DNA of 64,000 nucleotides from Glycine soja (taxonomy: Eukaryota > Streptophyta > Magnoliopsida > Fabales > Fabaceae), in the NCBI RefSeq assembly GCF_004193775.1, contig NC_041003.1, forward strand, positions 42,599,611 through 42,663,610, in the 5' to 3' direction. Position 1 is the stretch's first letter, and each line of letters starts with the position of its first letter. A program made the position numbers and the translations under genes. This document shows positions 22,210 through 33,806 of this stretch, piece after piece. Below the pieces are notes generated by a model. The model did not search any database. It had not been told where the DNA came from and worked only from the letters and a program-made list of their open reading frames with translations.

Positions 22210-23533
22210 GACGTGGCAGCGTTAGGTCTGTGATTCCCCGAATATCTTTAGCATCTTTTATTGAAAGCTATTTTGTGTCATTGTGTATTTGTGTGTTTAC
22301 TGTTTAGTGTTTGAGGTGCAGTAAAAATTAGAAAGGTAATGCAGTAAATTGGTAGCAATATTAATGTGTTTATATCGCATTCTTTGTATAATATGTTCAA
22401 TTTAATTTAGGATAGTTGCATATACATACAAAATAAAATAATAATGTTGCACATATTCAAAATTAACACTTGTAAATACATGCATACTTTGGAAAAGCTA
22501 GTCAAGGGTTGGATGTTTGTCCTTCCTTTGCACACGTCTCACTTTATCATTGATTATTTACTTGGTTAATTGAGATTTTTTTTATAGAAAATAATAATGA
22601 ATTACATTATTTATATGTTTTAAGTTTGTTTATTTATTTCTTTTCATCATATTATTTTATTTCATGTATTTTTTTTATCTATCTCTTTTAAAATAGTTGG
22701 CCGAGTAAAGGATTATAAGAACAAATTTTTAAATCACAACAACAATAATTATTATAATAATACTAATAATCACATAATGAGAGGATGGATCAATGTATAT
22801 AATTTTTAAACAAACAATATTATTTTAATCCCACCTTTTATAAATTTTTCTTACTTTTTTCTTATCATATTTTTTTTTTGTGAACATCATATCGTAACAT
22901 TTATTTTATTTCATATTTTGATTTTTTATCACTTTATTATTAAAAAATGTTACAAAAAAATTGTATTCGGATTTGGGAATAAGGTTTTTCTTATTTTTAA
23001 ATAAAGAAAGGGTGTGGGCAACTCAAATGGTTTTAGACTTTTAGGACATTGCCATTTGCCACACCTTTATCCTACCTACGATCTTCCACCTTTTCTCTGT
23101 CTAATTGTCTATTGGCTTCAACACAACACCTTCTCTGGTGAAAATTCCCTTCTTCTTCTTTCTCTGTCGACAGACACCACTCTACACGCCTCAACAAAGC
23201 CATCTTTTCTGCGTGACTCTAGCGGCTTCACTTGCCTCATGCCTCACTTCAACTTGTATTCATAATTTGAAGGCATCGCAAGGTTCCAATTTTAATTCTA
23301 TTTAATTAGTTTCTTTGAAATTTGAATTACGTTGTTACTTTTTGTTCTAATTTTGCAAGAACAATTCAAATTAATTTTCTATTGTATTTTTCCATCCATA
23401 ATTAAATTTCCTTAAAATCAAATTACTTTCTATTGTATGTTTCCATCCTTAAAATATGATGAAGTATATAACACGCTGGTTCTGTCCATTGTCCATGGTT
23501 GAAAGGCATGGCTTAGGTAGGAAACACTATGGT
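22210..23533. other. Intergenic region, retrotransposon target
   Basis: AT-rich sequence to about 23.0 kb, then a less AT-rich, pyrimidine-rich block at about 23030-23290 that looks like a plant leader but contains no convincing frame. No supported gene. Confidence 0.4.
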
Positions 23534-23538
23534 GCATC

Positions 23539-23904
23539 TGTTACGAATAGGGGAGAGGGGTTGCAGGAAGTAAAAGAACAGCAGCGTGAAGAGAGGCCCA
23601 AAAGGAAAACGAAGGCTCCAACGTACATGGAGGACTACGTGTGAGGCGTGAGAAGCAGGAAGATTCATGCATGGAAGTAGGGAGCAAATAACCACTTATG
23701 TTAGAGGATCTGGAATATTCTAGATTCAGTTAGAATGTGATTGTAGTTAGCTAATTCCGTTAGATCTCAACTGCAGGAAGTATAAAAGCTTGTAAATAAT
23801 CATACATGAAATAATAAGCAAAAAAAACACAATTTCCTTCTTCTCTCCTTTCTTTCTTCTCTCTGCTACAGAGGCCCTTGGTCCTCGAAGTCCAAGTTAT
23901 AACA
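23539..23904 (+). repeat. 5' LTR of the Ty3/gypsy element
   Basis: Begins TGTTACGAATAGG and ends GTTATAACA. A TATA box (TATAAAAG) is at 23781-23788. It also contains, untranslated here, the sequence that encodes the pol C-terminus in the 3' LTR. Confidence 0.92.
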
Positions 23905-23922
23905 TTGGTGCTTTCATTGAGC
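23905..23922 (+). other. Probable primer-binding site
   Basis: TTGGTGCTTTCATTGAGC starts right after the 5' LTR, where reverse transcription is primed. The TGG start is as expected for pairing with a tRNA CCA end. I could not assign the tRNA. Confidence 0.5.
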
Positions 23923-23926
23923 ATCA

Positions 23927-26900
23927 ATGGCGGAAGCAACATGCTCTAGGGTTTCCGCAGACCGATTGGAAGACGCCATTGCAAAGCTATCAGCATCTCA
24001 GCTAGTAATGAACACGAAGATAGATGATCTCCTGCAAAGGATGACACAACTCGAAGCAAATCAACAACCACCGCAGACGCCACCGTCTTCTTCGGCAGGA
24101 CAAACACCAACGACGATTGGTTCCACACATCGTCTGAAGCTTGATGTTCCGAGGTTCGTTGGCTCAGATCCTACGAGTTGGACCTTCAAAATAACCCAGT
24201 TTTTTGAGTATCACAACACGCCAGATCATGAGAGGTTGACGATTGCATCGTTCTATATGGAAGGGCCTGCGTTGGCGTGGTTCCAATGGATGCACCGCAA
24301 CGCTCAGTTATCATCGTGGTCAGCATTTTTACACGCGTTACACACTCGATTTGCTTCGTCAACTTACGAGGATCCTACGGGATTACTATGCAAATTGCAG
24401 CAGCGGTCATCGGTGAATGCTTATTTGACGGAATTCGAGTCATTAGCAAACCGCATGGTTGGAATACTAGCTCAGTTTGTTTTAAGCTGCTTTGTTTCGG
24501 GATTAACGCTGACCATCCGCTGCGAGGTGCAGGTTCTGCAACCAATATCCTTGGTTCAAGCAGTAGCGTACGCAAGACTACAAGAAGAAAAACTGTTAGA
24601 CGCGCGTAGATCATCAACACAGCGTTTCCCAGCATCTACGGTAGCATCACGATCGCCGTCAAGCACTTCCACACCGTCATTATTGCCTGTACCACAGAAA
24701 ACGTTAAGTCCTTCTATTCCGTTCAAGCGTCTCTCGCCGGAGGAGCTGGCACGACGTCGCGAGAAGGGATTATGCTTCCACTGCGATGAGAAATTTTCGC
24801 ATGGTCACAAATGTTCCTCATCCTTATTTCTATTGATAGCAGATGACGACGAACCTGTACCTGACGCAGGGAGTAACCCGGAGTTGCCTCCGGAACCACC
24901 AGAGTTATTCTCAGAATCACCTCCGGCGCAACTGAGCTTACATGCCCTGTCAGGACACTCAGCCCCCGAGACTCTACGCATGAAAGACACTATTAATGAT
25001 CTCCATGTTAGCATCTTAATCGATGGAGGAAGTACACACAATTTGCTCCATCATCGTGTGGTCACAGCTTTAAAGCTCCCCACGCAAGACATAGTCCTAC
25101 TACGAGTCACGGTGGGTAACGGTGACGAAATTAGATGCCAACAACGCTGTGGTAATGTCACGGTGCAGATCCAGCGACACTCATTTACGCTGTGGTAATG
25201 TCGTTGTGTGGTGCTGATGTGGTATTGGGAGTACAATGGTTGAAGACATTAGGCCCAGTACTCACTGACTACACTTCATTAAACATGAAGTTCATCACGG
25301 GAGGCAAGCTCATCGAACTAAAAGGAGATCGCGAGAGGGACCTTGAACAGGTAACACCTTCGCAGCTTCGTCGTTTACTTCATACGAACCCAACAAGCTT
25401 GTTCTTCCACATTCGTCTGGAGAATCACACTCCACCTCAACCTACGACACATATGCTCCCGGAAATTGCATCCTTGCTCACCAAGTATTCTTCATTATTC
25501 CAACCTCCAGCAACCCTACCACCATCACGATCCACGGATCACTCCATAACCTTACTCCCAAACACAGCTCCCGTGAATGTTAAACCCTACAGATACCCCT
25601 ATTTTCAGAAATAAGAAATAGAGGATCAGGTAAACGCCATGCTTGAAAAAGGGTTCATTCAACCAAGCTCAAGTCCCTTTTCATCACCAGTGCTACTGGT
25701 AAAGAAAAAGGATGGAGGGTGGCGCTTTTTGTGTAGATTATAGAGCCCTTAACGCGGTTACAGTAAGGGATCGTTTTCCAATTCCCATGGTGGACGAGCT
25801 GTTGGACGAACTCGGAGGAGCGCGGTGGTTCTCGAAGCTTGATTTGATGCAAGGATATCATCAAATCCTGATGCGTGAGGCTGATATTAGCAAAACAACA
25901 TTTCGAACACATCAAGGGAATTACGAGTTTCGAGTAATGCCCTTTGGTCTTTGTAATGCGCCTTCTTCTTTCCAATCCACAATGAATCAACTTTTCCGGC
26001 CATGTCTGCGAAAGTATATCATCGTTTTTTTCAATGATATATTGATCTATAGCAAAACTATCACAAATCATCTCTTTCACTTAGAGAACGCCTTTCAGAT
26101 TCTAGTGACAGGTCAGTTTTCACTAAGACTCTCCAAATGCATGTTTCCTTAGGGAAAATTAGAGTATCTGGGTCATGTGGTAGCTGGTGATGGAGTTTGA
26201 CCAGTGCCGGAGAAGATCCAGACCATTCATGGATGGCCAACGTCGCGATCACCAAGAGCACTGCGAGGGTTCTTGGGTCTCGCCGGATTCTATAGACGAT
26301 TTATAAAGGGGTACTCAACTCTTGCAGCACCACTTACTAAGCTACTGTGCCACGCGCAGTTCCAGTGGTCAACAGCAACCAATGAAGCATTTCAGAAGCT
26401 TAAGGAGGCGATCATGGCAGCTCCCATTTTGGCATTACCCAACTTTAAAGTCCCATTTATTGTCGAGACCGACGCGTTGGGGTCAGGTATGGGAGCAGTG
26501 CTTACTCAAGAAGGCCATCCCATCTCCTTCTTCAGTAAGCAATTCTGTCTGAAATTGATGAACGCGTCAACGTATGTCCGTGAGCTCATCGCCATAACTG
26601 CGGCCGTCAAGAAGTGGAGGCAGTACCTGTTAGGTCACAAGTTCATCATCGTAACCGATCATCGGAGCCTGAGGGAACTCATGGACCAAACAGTCCAGAC
26701 ACCGGAGCAACACCGTTACCTAGCATGGTTGTTAGGTTACGACTTCACGATTCAATATCGAGCAGGACGAGCCAACGTAGTGGCAGATGCTTTGTCCAGA
26801 ATCCACGAAGACTCACCTGCATCACTCTTCTTAATCTCGATGCCTCAATTTGATTTCCTCGAGGGCCTGCGCAAGGAGATGGCATCTCACCCAGCTTTTA

Positions 26901-28408
26901 TAGTGTTATATCATAAGATTCAAGGAGAACCTGAAGCATACCCAGAGTATACGTTAACTGCTGATCTGATCTTACACAAAGGCCGTATTTGGATTCCCTC
27001 GAATTCCTCCTTCACTAAATTGTTACTTGAAGAATTCCACCAATCACCTACAGGTGGTCACATGGGAATTCAGAAAACGCTTCATCGCTTACAAGAAAAC
27101 TTTACGTGGGACTCCATTAGAGCTGATACCCGTGCCTTCATAGCAGGTTGCTTAACGTGCCAATGTACCAAATATGATAATAGAAAGCCAGCTGGGCTGT
27201 TGAGTCCTCTTCCGATACCGGTACAACCATGGGAAGATTTATCCATGGACTTTATTGTGGGATTACCCGCTTACAAGGGCAATACTTGTATCTTCGTCGT
27301 CGTCGATAGGTTTTCGAAGGGGTTGCGCCTGGGTATGTTACCCACTCATCACAATGCAGGGACCGTGACCAGCTTGTTCATGGATATAGTAGGGCGTTTG
27401 CATGGGATGCCGCAAAGCATTGTATCGGATCGTGATCCCTTATTCGTGAGTAACTTCTGGAGGGAACTCTTCTCTCTCAGTGGGACAAAGCTTCGTCTCA
27501 GTTCGGCATATCACCCACAATCAGATGGATAAACCGAGGTCGCAAACCGCATCATCGAACAATACCTGAGAGCATTTGTTCATCAGAAACCCTCCTTGTG
27601 GGGTCGTTATTTGCTGTGGGCCGAATGGTCCTATAATACGTCCTGCCACTCAGCTACCGGCGTCACACCGTTTGAAGTAACCTTCGATAGAAAGCCTCCT
27701 AATTTCCCTCACTATGTCACAGGGACCGCCAAGGTTGACGCGGTTGACGATATGCTCAGTCAGAGAGAAGCAGTGTTTGCGTTGCTTCGTCGGAAACTAA
27801 CTAAAGCTCAAACGCGCATGAAGGAAGTGGCCGATAAACATCGTCGGGAGCTGGAATTCGAAATCGGAGATTGGGTCTTAGTGAAGTTGCGACCTCGACG
27901 CCAGACTTCAGTCGTAGACACCACTTACTCTAAGCTCACCAAGAGGTATTATGGGCCTTTTCGAATCACGGCACGAATGGGCAAGGTAGCTTACCAGTTG
28001 CAACTACCAATTCAATCGCACATCCACAATGTCTTTCATATATTGCTCCTCAAGCCCTACGTGGCTACGAACCCACCACATGATTCTGCTGATCTTCCTC
28101 CGGTAGCTATGGATAATGAACCAGTCGTCACTCTGTTAGCCATCGTCGTGTCCAAACTGATTCCTTCGAAAATGGGACCTAAACGCATGGTCTTAGTCCA
28201 ATGGAAAGACCTGCCACTCGAGCAAGCTTCGTTGGAAGAATGGTCCAGCTTTAAAACCTTGCACCACCTTGAGGACAAGGTGTTGTTTGAAGGGGAGGGG
28301 AGTATTAGGAATAGGGGAGAGGGGTTGCAGGAAGTAAAAGAACAGCAGCGTGAAGAGAGGCCCAAAAAGAAAACGAAGGCTCCAACATACATGGAGGACT
28401 ACGTGTGA
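23927..28408 (+). pseudogene. Defective gag-pol of the Ty3/gypsy element
   Basis: Gag from ATG 23927 has a zinc-knuckle-like CFHCDEKFSHGHKC near residue 285. The protease region follows with IDGGSTHNLL, where the usual DSG is DGG. RT lies at about 25615-26150, with the catalytic FFDD motif reading FFND. RNase H is at about 26455-26815 (VETDA, VTDHRSL). Integrase has a zinc-binding H/H/C/C region at about 27035-27170, SMDFIVGLP and SDRDPLF, and its last catalytic Glu just after a stop. A chromodomain-like segment is near 28180-28270. Breaks: stop and frame change at 25198, stop at 25612, a one-base insertion in a T run near 25725, and stops at about 26150, 26199 and 27530. The frame ends at 28408 inside the 3' LTR. 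Confidence 0.9.
28289..28302 (+). other. Polypurine tract of the Ty3/gypsy element
   Basis: GAAGGGGAGGGGAG abuts the 3' LTR, the expected place for plus-strand priming. It is also translated as part of the pol C-terminus. Confidence 0.8.
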
Positions 28409-28667
28409 GGCGTGTGAAGTAGGAAGATTCATGCATGGAAGTAGGGAGCAAATAACCACTTCTGTTAGAGGATCTGGAATATTCTAGATTCAGTTAGAAT
28501 GTGATTGTAGTTAGCTAATTCCGTTAGATCTCAACTGCAGGAAGTATAAAAGCTTGTAAATAATCATACATGAAATAATAAGCAAAAAAACACGATTTCC
28601 TTCTTCTCTCCTTTCTTTCTTCTCTTTGCTACGGAGGCCCTTGGTCCTCAAAGTCCAAGTTATAACA
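28303..28667 (+). repeat. 3' LTR of the Ty3/gypsy element
   Basis: Direct copy of 23539-23904 with about 11 substitutions and one indel. It starts TATTAGGAATAGG, so the canonical TG start has become TA. TATA box at 28545-28552. The first 106 bases are coding for the pol tail. Confidence 0.92.
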
Positions 28668-28672
28668 ACATC

Positions 28673-29428
28673 TCTCGTAACTTTATACATACTTAGGATT
28701 AAGGAAATTCATCAATATTGAAGGAAATGTTTCTTTATTAATTGCATTTTTATCTTTGAATATCTATTTTCCCATTTTGTGATGTCAGACGAGTCATTTG
28801 TTGCACCAAGTACACCGTGCATCGATACATAACTAGATTAGTAGCTTAGTATAGGTAAGCATTCGATAATCTATTTAGAAGAAGCGTTGAAGTTTGTTAT
28901 TGAGCAGCTTGCACAATAAGAGTGGTAACACATTTCCTAATACAGTTTTTTTAACGCATTTTCTTTTATCAAGTGAAATTTATTGGAAATTAAAAAAAAT
29001 TGAGTCTCATTTATTTCTTGTATAATGAGAATCATATTTAATTTTGATCACACGATGAGGATTGGATAATTTTTATATAGTTATTGATTATTGGATAATA
29101 TATGATATGAACTAGTTGATCTGAAAGCAAGTTAAACTTTTCATCTCATTTTTCTCAACAGCCAACAGGCACCACCAATTTTAAAAAATGACAAACAAAC
29201 AACATTTTGTTGAGAAAGTCAAGACTATCAACTATGCTTGATATGCGTTGATATCGACTTAAAATAAACTACATGAAATGGTTTTTTAATTAGTACTTTA
29301 ATATAAGGACTATAATGCCTTTTCAGAAACATAATTTAGATTTTGAAGTCTACGGCTTTTATTGAAAATTATGTCTATGAGCAACTCTTTCAATTCATAT
29401 AGCCATCAACAAGGATTGGTTTATGCAC
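28673..29428. other. Intergenic stretch, no gene seen
   Basis: AT-rich sequence between the retrotransposon and a MITE. A very short open frame at about 28782-28832 follows an acceptor-like site but is too small to support. Confidence 0.4.
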
Positions 29429-29431
29429 TTA

Positions 29432-30097
29432 GAGCCTATTTGGTGGCTAGGATATGATAGCACAACTGATTGGTATCTTATCACCCTGTAATCAATTGAT
29501 TGGTGTAGGATATAATTTGCTTATCCTATTGCCCATCATGTCTTGTTGGTGCAGTGAAGAATTTCTTATCTTAAAGGATAGTTTGGCCCGTTAGCTAGAA
29601 AAAATTAATGTATTGAATAGTCTCTTTTTTTTCCTTTTCTCCTCTCACTCTATTGTCACTATTGTTATTGTAATTGTTATCACTATCATTATTAATATTA
29701 TTGTCACCATTGACATTATCTTTATCGTTGCATTGTTATCACAATCATTATCATTGTCATTTTTATTGTAGTAACCACCACCATATCATCACCACTAATG
29801 TTACTACTCCACCATCGTCATCGTCATTATTGTCACACCACTCCCACCATTGCATTGTTATTGGTCACCTCCATTATCTTTATCACCACTATCTGGTTGT
29901 TACCATCCAGTCATTATCATTGTCACCATGATTGTCATCACAAAAATCATTACCACCTAACATTATATATCATGTACTATGGTGTGCACTAAACATTTGA
30001 TAAGATTAAAACTTATTCTACTCTTAATCTATGATGTTCATCTTTTTATCATGTTCTTATATTCTATCCTATCCTATTCTAACCACGAAATGAGTCC
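29432..30097. mobile_element. PIF/Harbinger-type MITE
   Basis: The left end GAGCCTATTTGGTGGCTAGG and the inverted right end GGACTCATTTCGTGGTTAGA match at about 20 of 28 positions, mostly differing by transitions. TTA is present on both flanks (29429-29431 and 30098-30100), the target preference of PIF/Harbinger elements. 666 bp, no transposase; its middle is a degenerate triplet repeat. Confidence 0.65.
29640..29960. repeat. Degenerate ATT/ATC/ACC triplet repeat
   Basis: Long run of ATT, ATC, ACC and GTC triplets such as CATTGTTATCACAATCATTA. It produces Leu/Ser/His-rich open frames on the + strand that are not genes. Confidence 0.8.
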
Positions 30098-30139
30098 TTA
30101 ATGCATAAATGGTTTTGGCATGTTGCTTTAAACATTTAT

Positions 30140-30301
30140 TTTTTATCAGTAAATATTAATTATTAATTTGTTAGTTTTTGTTAGTGAAAAAGATTCGAAC
30201 CCAGGATCTCTTCCTCCCTCTCCCCCTTCTCACTTCAACCATCAACCCAACCTTATTTGAATCCGGTACCTCTTCCAATCCTCCTCCACTTCTCCCTCCC
30301 C
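30140..30301 (-). mobile_element. SINE-like insertion
   Basis: A 162-bp insert is flanked by an identical 14-bp direct repeat CTTTAAACATTTAT (30126-30139 and 30302-30315), typical of LINE-driven retrotransposition. Read on the minus strand it has a Pol III B-box-like GGGTTCGAATC, a second GGATTCAAAT about 60 bases earlier, and ends in TTACTGATAAAAAA. The two B-box-like halves have related purine-rich surroundings, suggesting a dimer. The A box is not clear. A tRNA-related SINE is the best explanation. Confidence 0.65.
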
Positions 30302-30440
30302 CTTTAAACATTTATGTTAACCCTTGATTTTAGTATTTGTTTACTTTGCTGATAATTTTTTTTCTTGATTTGCCTTATATTTGTCTTGTTATTTTTCCAT
30401 TATGTTATGTTGTCTTTGCTTTTAATGCCTTGAATTTTTC

Positions 30441-30480
30441 TGTAAGTGTAGAGATTATCCTGTAAGTGTAGAGATTATCC
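30441..30480. repeat. Perfect 20-bp tandem duplication
   Basis: TGTAAGTGTAGAGATTATCC occurs twice in a row with no mismatch. Confidence 0.95.
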
Positions 30481-30938
30481 AAAAAAATTATGTTGATATG
30501 GTCAGGTTTTATATGAAGATTTTGTGTTTTTTTGTTTATTAACAATACATTATTGCCTATATTCCCCCCTCCCCTTATTACTTTCATTATATTTTTCACT
30601 TTTTTATTTGAATCAGTGAGATATATCTTATTTTGACAAAATTTTTACTAAGCACATGAATACTTTCTTCTATATATGTTTAGGGGAATAGAGATCTTAA
30701 GTATTACATTTTAATTTTAATTTTTTGTTTATTTTTTCATGAATATGTCGTCACTTTATAATCTTATAATTTTAACATCTGTATTATTTATGCTGTAAAA
30801 AAAACCAGTATTATTTATTGAGTCTATTTTATAATAATACGTTGATAAATGGTGATATATTCGGGTGAAGTATGTAGATAAGCTTAACTGTACGTAACAT
30901 CTTATAATTATATTTGATCGAACAGTGTCAGTTTTTTG

Positions 30939-31049
<111 letters not shown>

Positions 31050-31556
31050 TTTATCATGACAGCCATTAGCTACCTTTTTGCTTCCATAGATACTGACTTC
31101 ACTTGAATTAGTTTATTTTATTTTAATTTTAAAATGTCTTATTCTTATAAAATTAAATTAATTTAAGACCATTTGTTTAGTCGTACCGTTTCATGATGAT
31201 TAAGGTTCTACTAAATCTTGCATAAAAAAAAGGTTTCTATTAAATCTGTTCTAGACTTCTAGCTCTTTATGTGGTCAATAAATTAGCCTCCGTTTCATTT
31301 CATTTTTAATTTTTCTTTCTCCTTCTTTGACATATATATACCGAGTGGATACATGTTACTAAGTGTATGGGGGTATGAAAGTTGTTGTAAATTATCTTGT
31401 GTCTGAGTTCAATTCCTATGAAATATGAATAATTTTTAAAAATGAGTACAGAACTGAACAGGAATACAAGATGCAGAAGCTACACATTTTTGCTTCTTTT
31501 GCTTCTACGTGGACCTGCGTAGTGCGTACATGTCTGTTTACGTGGAATCAAACATT

Positions 31557-32003
31557 TTTTTTTATCAGCCAATATAGGAAATATATTAATCCGAGTAAGG
31601 TATAATTTATACCCCGAGTGAACAGCTGAAAGCCTGAAACAAATACAAGATAGTGCTGTCAAAATTAAATAACACCCCGACAGCAGCAAGCACCCCACCC
31701 CATCACAACCCATTAGGGCCAATGCCATAAATGCATACAAAATCTAACCCCAATGATTCTCCAACAGGTCCTAACATGGCCAACGACCCATTACAAAAAA
31801 GCTGGTGCAAACAACTCCTAAGATAGTGCATTTAAGCATATTAATGTTTGCACAGACCAATCATAAAAAGAGGGTTAAGTTAGCCGCCAACTTTGCTCTT
31901 TCCCACTGCCACGATGGGAACTTGATGAGGTCCGCAACATGATGAAAATCAGGTTGCTTTGCATTCAAAATACTAATATCACTCCGGTTGCTTTGCATGG
32001 AAC
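31557..32003 (-). mobile_element. 5'-truncated LINE remnant
   Basis: On the minus strand the sequence ends in TTGGCTGATAAAAAAAA, a typical plant LINE 3' end with A tail (the T run at 31555-31563 on +). The flanks GAATCAAACATT (31545-31556) and GAACCAAACATT (32004-32015) match at 11 of 12 positions, fitting a LINE target duplication. The short internal reading PSWQWERAKLAANL is compatible with a LINE protein tail, but this is weak. Confidence 0.5.
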
Positions 32004-32015
32004 GAACCAAACATT

Positions 32016-33790
32016 AATAGCTGCTGGTTGCTTATATCCTACATTGAATGCAACTATTAGTGTTCTAAATTATGCATGTGACGAGTATTCTTATTAGAAT
32101 CTTGACGAGGAGGGCTTTTAAGACATTGATTAATGAATTTAAAAAAATAATATTTAATATATTTATAAGAAAATGTAAAAAAAATTATGAATAGTATAAT
32201 TTTTTATTTTTTAATAAAAAAATTTACTTTAAGATTTTTAAAGAATGCCCTTAGAACGAATAAAGATACTGGTTATAATTATGAGTTATGATTAAAGAAA
32301 GAGAAGGAAAAAAATAGAGAAAAAATAAAAAATGCAATAAAATGATGTAATCGAAAAAGGAGAGTAATTTTGTTAAAAAAAAAAGGAGAGTCATAAGAAA
32401 AAAAGGTAAAAAGCAGTAGGGTTATCTAGGTAAAGCTTGTTTTAAGCTTTATGGTTGTAGTGGTAATAGTGTGTAATGGAAACATAATTCTTCACAAGTA
32501 AGTTTTATGATACTTGGTCAGAAATCAATTTCTCAAATTGAAGGTATATATTATTTCCTCAACAAAATATTCAGAAATGGACTTTTGTAGAAGTGTATGC
32601 ATTTTCTAATATTGTATTTTCGTTTCCAGATTGTGGAGTTGGGATAAATATGTAATATGTTTTCCATTTTCATAACTTGGGCGTTGTGATGTTGTCACTT
32701 GTCACACACTATTTTCGAACATAATTAAGATCTCGGCACAACAATTTAGAATTGAGATGATTTTTTTTTTTTTACATTTTTTCTTGTAAGCAAAATTCCC
32801 TCATGTGAAGTACAACGAGTGCTATAGTAATTGTTAATTAAGGGGATTTGGAAAGTCCAAAGCTAGCTGAACACTTGATTATGACACTGATCTTACATTC
32901 TTACCCTATCTACAACATTTGATAAGCTGATTTAACCGTATAAGAGCCTGATGAGTCCAACGTCCATTTTCAGCTATCTCGTTCCTGTGAAAGTGTAACT
33001 CAAAATTAATACTAAATAGAGATTCAGCTACGTACCTTCTCCATTTTTAGGATGATATTGAAATGACCAGAATTTATTCTTCATTTCCTATAAAAAAAAA
33101 GAACTTATTCTTCAATATTTCATCACACAAGTAAGGGTTATCCCATAACCTTAATCACATATCTAATTATACCCTTAAACCACTCTTTTTTGCCCAATAT
33201 ATAGTCCTCACTCAGTCCCTCCTCAACACCTCCAAAGGAACTTGTGTATTGTTTTTCATCCCCCAAACGCCTTCCTTCTCTATATTTTGACTCTAGAATT
33301 TTACATCAAAAGAATCTCCATTTGTTTGAATCTTCCATTTTCATTTACCTAGCAGTGCAACACATTGAAATTGTTTAGATCTTTAATACGTAACCCACCC
33401 TAATTTTAGAATTGAAAATAAACTCTATTTTCCAGTTTACATAATTTATATTCTATTTTAATTATTTTTTTATAAGCCAAATATTATTAATTATTAATAT
33501 GAAATGAAGAGAGCATAAGGAATGCCCCTTTGAAACCAAAAGTTCAATCTGTTTGCCAGTATATGATATTTTATTTTAATTATAGTTCCAAATAATTAAA
33601 GGTATAATCCAGAAAACCATAAAAATTTATGCTAGTAAAGTAAATTTAAATATTAAGAGGATTTAGTTCAGTTAAGACAATACATTAATTATTATAAATT
33701 CTTTGGTGTTTGTCTTTAATTCTTACTAATGAAAAATTAATTTAAATTACATTTTTTCTTTACTTTCTTACTATGTTTCAAATAGTTTCC
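32016..33790. other. Intergenic region with an orphan leader-like block
   Basis: AT-rich, with no supported gene. About 33195-33370 has a TATA-like AATATATAG followed by a CT-rich, leader-like stretch, but no frame follows. Confidence 0.4.
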
Positions 33791-33806
33791 CTCATTAAAT
33801 TTTTAA

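Larger units (their letters stand above)
23539..28667 (+). mobile_element. Ty3/gypsy chromovirus-type retrotransposon (near complete)
   Basis: Two direct LTRs (23539-23904 and 28303-28667) differ at about a dozen positions in 366. They flank a gag-pol region in the order gag, protease, RT, RNase H, integrase, chromodomain-like end, which is Ty3/gypsy order. The flanks GCATC (23534-23538) and ACATC (28668-28672) agree at 4 of 5 positions and fit a 5-bp target duplication. A purine-rich tract (28289-28302) directly precedes the 3' LTR. The 5.1-kb size, short LTRs and C-terminal chromodomain-like segment suggest the Reina clade; this is inferred without a phylogeny. Stops and frameshifts prevent autonomous activity. 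Confidence 0.92.

Noticed and set aside
29674..29992. Leu/His/Ser-rich frames on +
   Set aside because: They are the translation of a degenerate triplet repeat inside a MITE.
30180..30200. Possible tRNA gene (GGTTCGAATC on minus)
   Set aside because: There is no acceptor stem or cloverleaf around the B-box-like motif; flanking duplications point to a SINE-like insertion instead.
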